DNA of 64,000 nt from Cystobacter fuscus (lineage in GTDB: Bacteria > Myxococcota > Myxococcia > Myxococcales > Myxococcaceae): positions 10,602,001-10,666,000 of the forward strand of contig NZ_CP022098.1 in the NCBI RefSeq assembly GCF_002305875.1. The letters run 5' to 3'. The position numbers were made by a program, and so were the translations under genes. Below, one piece after another: positions 58,683 to 64,000 of this stretch; the first letter of the stretch is position 1; each line of letters starts with the position of its first letter. The notes below the pieces were generated by a model that saw nothing but the letters and a program-made list of their open reading frames with translations, did not search any database and was not told the DNA's origin.

Positions 58683-59506
58683 AGAAGCTGATGCTGGGAT
58701 TGGGCTTGCTGGGACTGGCGTCGTGCGGTGGGGGTTCGGGAGATCTGACCATCACCACCTACGGGGAGGACTACATCGAGAAGGAAATCCCCGCGACGGC
58801 GTTCGAGGACGGCTGGTCGGTGAAGTTCTCCAGGTTCCTGGTCACCCTCGGCGAGGTGAAGGTGGCCGCCCACGACGCCAAGGTGGCAGTGGAGGCCACG
58901 GGGGCCAAGGTGTTCGACGTGCACAAGCCCGGCCCCGTGACGGTGGCGCGCTTCTCCGGGCTTCCGGCGTCGGACTGGGACGCGGTGAGCTATGCCATCG
59001 CCCCGTCGACGAGCGCGGAGGCGGGCAACGCGAGCGCCGAGGACGTGGAGTTGCTCGAGACGAACGGCTGGTCCGTGTTCGTGGAGGGCGTGGCGACGAA
59101 GGGCACGGAGACGAAGCGGTTCGGGTGGGGCTTCCCGACCAACACGCTCTACGAGAAGTGCGAGCACCCGGACCTCGGCGTGGGCGTGACCGTGCCCAAC
59201 GGCGGTGAGGAGATGGTGCAGCTCACCATCCACGGGGACCACCTGTTCTTCGATGACCTCCAGTCGCCGGACGCGAAGATGCGCTTCGACGCGCTCGCCG
59301 CCGCCGACAACGTGGGCATCATCGGCGCGGACGGGCAGATCACCCTCGAGGAGCTGGAGCAGGTAGACCTGACGCAACTGCCCCCGGACCAGTACGGCAC
59401 CGGCGGCGCCTCGAAGGTGCGCAACCTGCGCGACTTCGTCACCGCCCTGGTCCGCACGGTGGGCCACTACCGGGGCGAGGGGGAGTGCGCGCCGCGCGTG
59501 CGCTGA
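58679..59506 (+). CDS. Second lipoprotein of the TonB operon, function unknown
   Basis: A 275-residue lipoprotein (GLASCG) overlapping the previous gene by ATGA. An early [18 protein letters not shown] resembles the GWSVTPEALHVSVGPV of its neighbour, so the two may share a fold. Further His and acidic residues lie in [16 protein letters not shown] and [12 protein letters not shown]; a [11 protein letters not shown] stretch resembles an EF-hand loop. There is a Cys pair late in the protein. Probably periplasmic or on the outer membrane, binding the receptor's ligand; inferred from context. Confidence 0.78.
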   Translation: MKKLMLGLGLLGLASCGGGSGDLTITTYGEDYIEKEIPATAFEDGWSVKFSRFLVTLGEVKVAAHDAKVAVEATGAKVFDVHKPGPVTVARFSGLPASDWDAVSYAIAPSTSAEAGNASAEDVELLETNGWSVFVEGVATKGTETKRFGWGFPTNTLYEKCEHPDLGVGVTVPNGGEEMVQLTIHGDHLFFDDLQSPDAKMRFDALAAADNVGIIGADGQITLEELEQVDLTQLPPDQYGTGGASKVRNLRDFVTALVRTVGHYRGEGECAPRVR

Positions 59507-59579
59507 ACGCCCCGGGCCACCTCCCTGTGGAATGCCGCCCCCTCACGCGGTAGAGGGGGGGCGTGACCAGGAGGTCGCC

Positions 59580-60491
59580 GTGAAGACACTGTTGGGTGGT
59601 ATCGAGGCGGGAGGCACCAAGTTCGTATGCGCCATGGGGACGGGCCCGGACGACATCCGGGCGCTCGTGCGCATCCCCACCACCACCCCCGAGGCCACCA
59701 TCGGTCAGGCCCTGGCCTTCTTCCAGGAGCAGACGCGCCAGCACGGCCCCCTGGCCGCCCTGGGCATCGCGTCCTTCGGTCCGGTGGACCTGCATCCGGA
59801 CTCACCGCGGTACGGCTTCATCACCTCCACGCCCAAGCCCGGCTGGAGGAACGCCGACCTGGCGGGTCCGTTCCGCCGCGCCCTGGACATCCCCGTCGGC
59901 TTCGACACCGACGTGAATGGCGCGGCCCTCGGAGAGAAACAGTGGGGCGCGGCCCAGGGGCTCGACACGTTCATCTACCTCACGGTGGGCACGGGCATCG
60001 GCGGAGGAGCGCTCATCAACGGCCGGTTGTTGCACGGCCTGCTCCATCCGGAGATGGGCCACTTCCGCCCGCCCCGCGACGCGAAGGCGGATCCCTTCCC
60101 CGGCTGCTGCCCCTTCCATGGCGACTGCTTCGAGGGGCTCGCGTCCGGTCCCGCCCTGGAGAAGCGCTGGGGCCAGCCCGCCGAGTCCCTGCCGCCGGAG
60201 CACCCGGCCTGGGCGCTCGAGGCGCACTACATCGCGCAGGCCCTCGCCAACTACATCTGCATCCTCTCCCCCCAGCGCCTCATCCTCGGCGGAGGGGTGA
60301 TGGCCCAGGGGCACCTCTTCCCGCGGGTGCGCGCCGAGGTGCTCCGCCTGCTCAACGGCTACGTCCAGGCGCCCGCCCTGCTCGAGCACCTGGACTCGTA
60401 CATCGTGCCCCCGGGGTTGGGAGACCGCGCCGGGGTGCTGGGCTCCCTCGCCCTCGCCCTGGACGCGGCGCGTCCGGGGCGGGACGGCTGA
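59580..60491 (+). CDS. ROK-family sugar kinase (fructokinase-like)
   Basis: A 303-residue ROK kinase from GTG 59580, with AGGAGG six bases upstream. It has the N-terminal phosphate motif [10 protein letters not shown], the sugar-site GTGIGGG, and the zinc-binding ROK motif in the form GHFRPP, then [17 protein letters not shown] with the His/Cys ligands. This form is typical of the fructokinase branch, phosphorylating fructose or mannose. It converges on the sugar-binding lipoprotein gene, four bases apart. Confidence 0.9.
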   Translation: MKTLLGGIEAGGTKFVCAMGTGPDDIRALVRIPTTTPEATIGQALAFFQEQTRQHGPLAALGIASFGPVDLHPDSPRYGFITSTPKPGWRNADLAGPFRRALDIPVGFDTDVNGAALGEKQWGAAQGLDTFIYLTVGTGIGGGALINGRLLHGLLHPEMGHFRPPRDAKADPFPGCCPFHGDCFEGLASGPALEKRWGQPAESLPPEHPAWALEAHYIAQALANYICILSPQRLILGGGVMAQGHLFPRVRAEVLRLLNGYVQAPALLEHLDSYIVPPGLGDRAGVLGSLALALDAARPGRDG

Positions 60492-60495
60492 AAGC

Positions 60496-61641
60496 TCAGG
60501 GCTGGAGCTGCGCGGACGCGCAGGCGGCCGCGTAGGCGCCCTCGCAGATCTGCGCGGGCGTCCAGAAGCCGTCCGCGACGACGGTGCTCTTCACGTTGTC
60601 CTTGGTGACGACCTGGGCGGGCAGGAGGATGGACGGCACGTCCTTCATGCCGTTGTTCACCTTGCCATTGATCCGGCCCTCCGGGGGCTGACCCGTGCGC
60701 AGCAGCGCCACGGCGACCTCGGCCGCGATCTCTCCCTCCGTCTTGATGGCCTTGTAGACGGTCATGTACTGCTCGCCGGTGAGGATGCGCTGGACGGCGG
60801 CCAGCTCCGCGTCCTGGCCGGTGACGGGCGGCACCGGATTGAGACCCGCGGCCTTCATCGCCGCGATGGCGCCGCTGGCCGTTCCATCATTGGCCGCGTA
60901 CACGCCCGCGATGTTCTCCTTGCCGAGCCGGGTGATGGCCTGCTCCATCTCCTGCTGCGCCTTGTCCGGGCTCCAGTCCGGGGTGTCGTACTCGGCGCCG
61001 ACCTTCAGGCCGCTGCCGTCGATCACGCTGTGCGAGCCCTTCTTGTAGAGCGTCGCGTTGTTGTCCGTGGGCGAGCCGTGGATCATCACGATGGTGCCCG
61101 AGCCCTTGCCGTCCGCCTTCAGCTTGTCCGCCAGGGCCTGGCCCTGGAGCTTGCCCACCTGCTCGTTGTCGAAGGAGATGTAGTAGTCCACGTCCGCGTT
61201 GAGGATGAGGCGCTCGTAGCTGAGCACCGCCACCTTCGACTGACGGGCACGCGCGACGATGGCCGCCGCGGAGGCCGAGTCCACCGGATCCAACACGAGC
61301 ACCTTGGCCCCGTTGGTCAGGGCCGCCTCGGCCTGGTTCTGCTGCTTGGCGGCGTCCTGGTCGGCGTTGCTGTAGAGGATCTCACAGTCCGGACACAGCT
61401 CGCGCACCTTGCGCTCGAAGTGCGGACGGTCATGGGTCTCATAGCGGGCCGTCTTCGACTCGGGCAGCAACAGGGCGATCTTTCCGCCCGAGGCCGCGGC
61501 AGGAGCTTCGCCCTCTTTCTGGGCCGTGGCCGGAGTGCCCTTGGCCTCGGGGTTGTCGCGCTTGCAGGCGGGGGCCAGGAGCAACAGCGCGGCGAGCATT
61601 CCGGCGGTGCGAATCGGAGACGTCGATGAATGCATGTCCAT
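60496..61641 (-). CDS. ABC sugar transporter substrate-binding lipoprotein (XylF/RbsB type)
   Basis: A 381-residue lipoprotein (LLLAPAC) with a type I periplasmic binding fold: KIALLLPES, YSNADQDAAKQQNQAEA, VLVLDPVDSASAAAIV, YISFDNEQVGKLQGQAL, VYAANDGTASGAIAAM. The pattern matches the xylose/ribose group. No permease or ATPase gene is adjacent here, so partners must lie elsewhere in the genome. ATG 61641 has AAGGA three bases upstream; ATG 61635 is an alternative. Confidence 0.88.
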   Translation of the reverse strand: MDMHSSTSPIRTAGMLAALLLLAPACKRDNPEAKGTPATAQKEGEAPAAASGGKIALLLPESKTARYETHDRPHFERKVRELCPDCEILYSNADQDAAKQQNQAEAALTNGAKVLVLDPVDSASAAAIVARARQSKVAVLSYERLILNADVDYYISFDNEQVGKLQGQALADKLKADGKGSGTIVMIHGSPTDNNATLYKKGSHSVIDGSGLKVGAEYDTPDWSPDKAQQEMEQAITRLGKENIAGVYAANDGTASGAIAAMKAAGLNPVPPVTGQDAELAAVQRILTGEQYMTVYKAIKTEGEIAAEVAVALLRTGQPPEGRINGKVNNGMKDVPSILLPAQVVTKDNVKSTVVADGFWTPAQICEGAYAAACASAQLQP

Positions 61642-61802
61642 CCGTCCTTCTTCTTCAGAGGAGAAGATCTCCTCAGGGGGTAGGAGCGGCATCCTGGCGC
61701 CGTCCCGGAAGGAACGACAAGTTTTCGAGTGAGGCCCCCGCGCCGCCTCTTGGGGAGAGAAGACGGCCGGGAAAATTCTGACAAGGGTGTGCCCCGGACT
61801 GT

Positions 61803-62534
61803 CTACCTCCGGCCAGTCAGCGCCACGAGCAGCGGATTCTCCCGGTATTCCCGCCAGAACTCCGCGCCGAACTTCTCCACCGCCTCGGGGGGGATCTCGA
61901 AGTGCCGCCACTCGAGCTGCCGGAAGCCGGCCTGCGTCATGGCCCACTCATAGGTGGACGTGGACCATCGGAAGTATTCGATATCCGCTGGGGGGTCCGT
62001 GTGGAAGCGCGCCCGGGCCACATGGCGCTCGCCCTCGAGCCGCTCACCGAGCACCTCGAAGCCATACTTTCCCCAGTGGCCCTTCTCCAGCACGAAGTCC
62101 GGATCGATGGTGAAGGCGATGAAGCGCCCGCCCTCCACGAGGTTGGAACAGGCCCCGCGGCACATGCCCAGCAACTCGTCCCGGGTGCTCGCGTAGTTGA
62201 GCAGGTAGATGGCCGTCACCAGGTGGAAGTCTCCCAGGTGGGAGAGCTGGACGGCATTGGCGACGTGGTACTGGATGCCCTGCCGATGCTCCTGCTCCCG
62301 CTGCCGGGCGATCGCCACCATCTCCGGGGAGACGTCCACCCCGATGACGTTCTCGGCCCCCTGCTGTTTCAACAACCGCGTGTAGTAGCCAGCGCCACAG
62401 GCCAGATCCAAGGTACGCTGGCCGTGTAGGTCACCCACGAGCTTCAAGAACGTATGCCGCTCCGGGATGGGCAGGGGCGCCGTGTCCTTGAATTGCTCGT
62501 ACTTGTTGCCCACGGTGTCGTATTGCTCCGCCAT
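61803..62534 (-). CDS. SAM-dependent methyltransferase
   Basis: A 243-residue class I methyltransferase: motif I LDLACGAGYYTRLL (about residue 40), the acidic residue after strand 2 in VIGVDVSPEMV, and the post-II stretch FHLVTAIYLLNYA. The substrate is unknown, but the fold branch is that of small-molecule or ubiquinone-like methyltransferases. ATG 62534 is preceded by GGGAG nine bases upstream. It is divergent from the kinase-fold protein, 73 bases between starts. Confidence 0.88.
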   Translation of the reverse strand: MAEQYDTVGNKYEQFKDTAPLPIPERHTFLKLVGDLHGQRTLDLACGAGYYTRLLKQQGAENVIGVDVSPEMVAIARQREQEHRQGIQYHVANAVQLSHLGDFHLVTAIYLLNYASTRDELLGMCRGACSNLVEGGRFIAFTIDPDFVLEKGHWGKYGFEVLGERLEGERHVARARFHTDPPADIEYFRWSTSTYEWAMTQAGFRQLEWRHFEIPPEAVEKFGAEFWREYRENPLLVALTGRR

Positions 62535-62607
62535 GTCGCATGCTCCCAGCGGACTCCCCTGGATGGGGCGGGTCCGCGCGAGGCATTCTGCCCTGGAAGC
62601 CACTCGA

Positions 62608-63708
62608 ATGACCCTGGAAGAAGAAAGACAACACGCCCAGCTGTCCTTCCTCGCCAGCGGCCAGCCGCTCGAGGTGGGCGATCGCTCCACCCTGCCCTTG
62701 CCTCTGGAAATCCTGGCAGCCACCACGGCCCACGATGCGCACGTGGTGCAAGCCATCGAGTCCGGACTGACCGCCTCCGTCTACCGGATCCAGGCGGGCG
62801 GCCGGCATTGGACGCTCAAACGCAAGCGGCCCGAGAGCCGGGTGAAGAACGTGGATGGACAGACCTCGTTCCTCAACGAGGTCCAGCGCCGGAGGGACTT
62901 CACTGAACTCAAACGCGATGCGTCGAGCGCGCCACGCTTCACCCATCTCGTCGAGACGCACTACGCGTCCCTGCTCGATGGGGTGATCCTCTCGCCCTGG
63001 ATCGAGGGGGAGCGGCTCCAGCGCTACGACGGCCGGGTCTACGAGCAGCTCTTCGGCACCATCGTGAACCTCGAGCTGCATGGCTTCTTCGAGTGGGACT
63101 TCTGCCCGGGCAACGTCCTGGATGACGGCGAGCGGGTGACGCTCTTCGACTTCGGCTACATGTACCGGTTCGAGCCGCGCCAGCACTACAACAACAACGG
63201 CCTCGCGACGCCCCTGTTCCATGGCATCGAGCGCTTCGAGACGCGCAACTTCTTCGACCACCTCCTGCGCAACCCCCAGGGTCTGGACGAGCGGCAACTC
63301 CTGTCCGCCTACCGGGAGGAGAAGACACACGCGCTCAGGCACTACGAGGACAAGCGGGCGCGGCTGGAGACCATGGGCGCCGGGGAACACGTGCTGTCCT
63401 GGCAGCGGAACATCAACGAGCGCTGGCATCGAGCCTTGAGGAGTGACGAGGACTTGCGGCGCCTGTACCTCGTCGAGGGCTTCCGCTCCCACGTGCTGGA
63501 CCTGTTCGATGACCTGCACGGCCAATCCTGCACGCCGACCACCATCCAGCGGGCCGATTGGGCCCTGGGCGCCCTCCGGGAACACTTCACCCTGCTGCGT
63601 GAGGAACAGGGGTTCTTCTTCGGAGACGAGGCGCTGACCCAACCGGAGTTGCTGCGCAAGTACGAGCAACTCCGGACGAAGGCCCTGGAATACCAACTGC
63701 GACCCTGA
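62608..63708 (+). CDS. Protein-kinase-fold phosphotransferase
   Basis: A 366-residue protein with a small kinase-like core: a Lys in HWTLKRKRP, Glu in FLNEVQR, catalytic-loop EWDFCPGNVL (Asp and Asn of the DxxxxN kind) and metal-binding FDFGYMY. The glycine-rich loop is weak. These features resemble antibiotic/choline-type phosphotransferases or lipopolysaccharide kinases rather than classic Ser/Thr kinases. The C-terminal 150 residues are helical. Substrate unknown. ATG 62608 was chosen since upstream sequence overlaps the divergent gene. Confidence 0.72.
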   Translation: MTLEEERQHAQLSFLASGQPLEVGDRSTLPLPLEILAATTAHDAHVVQAIESGLTASVYRIQAGGRHWTLKRKRPESRVKNVDGQTSFLNEVQRRRDFTELKRDASSAPRFTHLVETHYASLLDGVILSPWIEGERLQRYDGRVYEQLFGTIVNLELHGFFEWDFCPGNVLDDGERVTLFDFGYMYRFEPRQHYNNNGLATPLFHGIERFETRNFFDHLLRNPQGLDERQLLSAYREEKTHALRHYEDKRARLETMGAGEHVLSWQRNINERWHRALRSDEDLRRLYLVEGFRSHVLDLFDDLHGQSCTPTTIQRADWALGALREHFTLLREEQGFFFGDEALTQPELLRKYEQLRTKALEYQLRP

Positions 63709-63865
63709 CCCGACGGACCAGACCGGGAGCGACTCGAGTTGTTCGTTCGTGCTCCTCACGCAGACCGGGGGGTGCTTCAGTTGCCACCCTGTCCGAGAAG
63801 TTGGCCCCGCGAGGGAGTCTCACCAGGTAGGTATCCGCCCCGTGGAGCTGCTAGCGTGCGGCGCC

Positions 63866-64000
63866 ATGAACGAGCGGGACACACCGGACCTGCCGCCCGG
63901 CACGAACGTCAACGGGGCTATCATCGAGGAGCTGGTGGAGCGTGGGGGCTACGGCACCGTGTACCGGGCACGGGACAAACTGACCGGGCTGCTGTTCGCC
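63866..64000 (+). CDS. Ser/Thr protein kinase, 5' fragment cut by the window end
   Basis: The first 45 codons of a kinase gene run off the window. The sequence shows the glycine-rich loop ELVERGGYGTVYRAR starting about residue 22, as in the myxobacterial Ser/Thr kinases. The rest is not visible. Confidence 0.85.
   Translation, partial: MNERDTPDLPPGTNVNGAIIEELVERGGYGTVYRARDKLTGLLFA

Overview
The window reads as a chromosomal segment of a high-GC, aerobic myxobacterium, most likely of the Cystobacter/Archangium/Melittangium/Stigmatella group. This rests on gene content: an alternative complex III plus caa3 oxidase operon, three membrane-associated Ser/Thr protein kinases and a fourth cut by the right edge, a kinase-ATPase-GAF-histidine kinase giant, myxobacterial Cys-rich (DUF4215) surface lipoproteins, and secreted chitinase and protease. 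The species assignment is inference. I saw no tRNA, rRNA, CRISPR array, insertion sequence or prophage.

Bases 1-8728 hold one compact plus-strand respiratory operon: actC (5' cut), actD, actE, actF, a one-span membrane protein, SCO1, then coxB (with fused cytochrome c), coxA, coxC and coxD. Most junctions are ATGA overlaps, and the operon ends in the only textbook intrinsic terminator of the window (8688-8728). CoxA has the YSHPxVY form of the A2-type oxidases.

Bases 8754-18998 carry housekeeping and DNA-metabolism genes: a small Cys-cluster protein, a YheT-type hydrolase, an archaeal-type XPB helicase with its Bax1 (DUF790) nuclease partner, two degenerate receiver proteins on either side of that pair, a Cro/C1-type regulator, an orphan MbtH protein, a 1.1-kaa protein with two complete SF1 helicase motors, and a metallophosphoesterase.

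Bases 19023-34948 hold a YfhO-type membrane protein, a Cys-rich fibro-slime lipoprotein, an N-terminally membrane-anchored kinase, an 892-aa protein ending in four 71-aa tandem repeats, a ferredoxin-P450 operon followed by an elaborate nested palindrome array, a PilZ protein, a large repeat-rich protein with an EF-hand-like end, a TPR protein and a LOG-like Rossmann protein.

Bases 34984-46708 are rich in exported proteins: a lipoprotein with a DAGVV repeat stalk, a metalloprotease-crystallin-CBM protein, a porin, a GH18 chitinase, a second kinase, and a second Cys-rich fibro-slime lipoprotein paralogous to the one at 21.4-23.2 kb. An 11-bp-phased TCAC repeat between porin and chitinase resembles a Pho box.

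Bases 46766-64000 hold a second P450, an M28 peptidase, the 1760-aa hybrid kinase, a four-gene operon (His-rich membrane protein, TonB-dependent receptor, two lipoproteins) that looks like an undescribed metal or cofactor uptake system, a ROK sugar kinase facing an ABC sugar-binding lipoprotein, a methyltransferase divergent from a kinase-fold protein, and the start of another Ser/Thr kinase cut by the window end.
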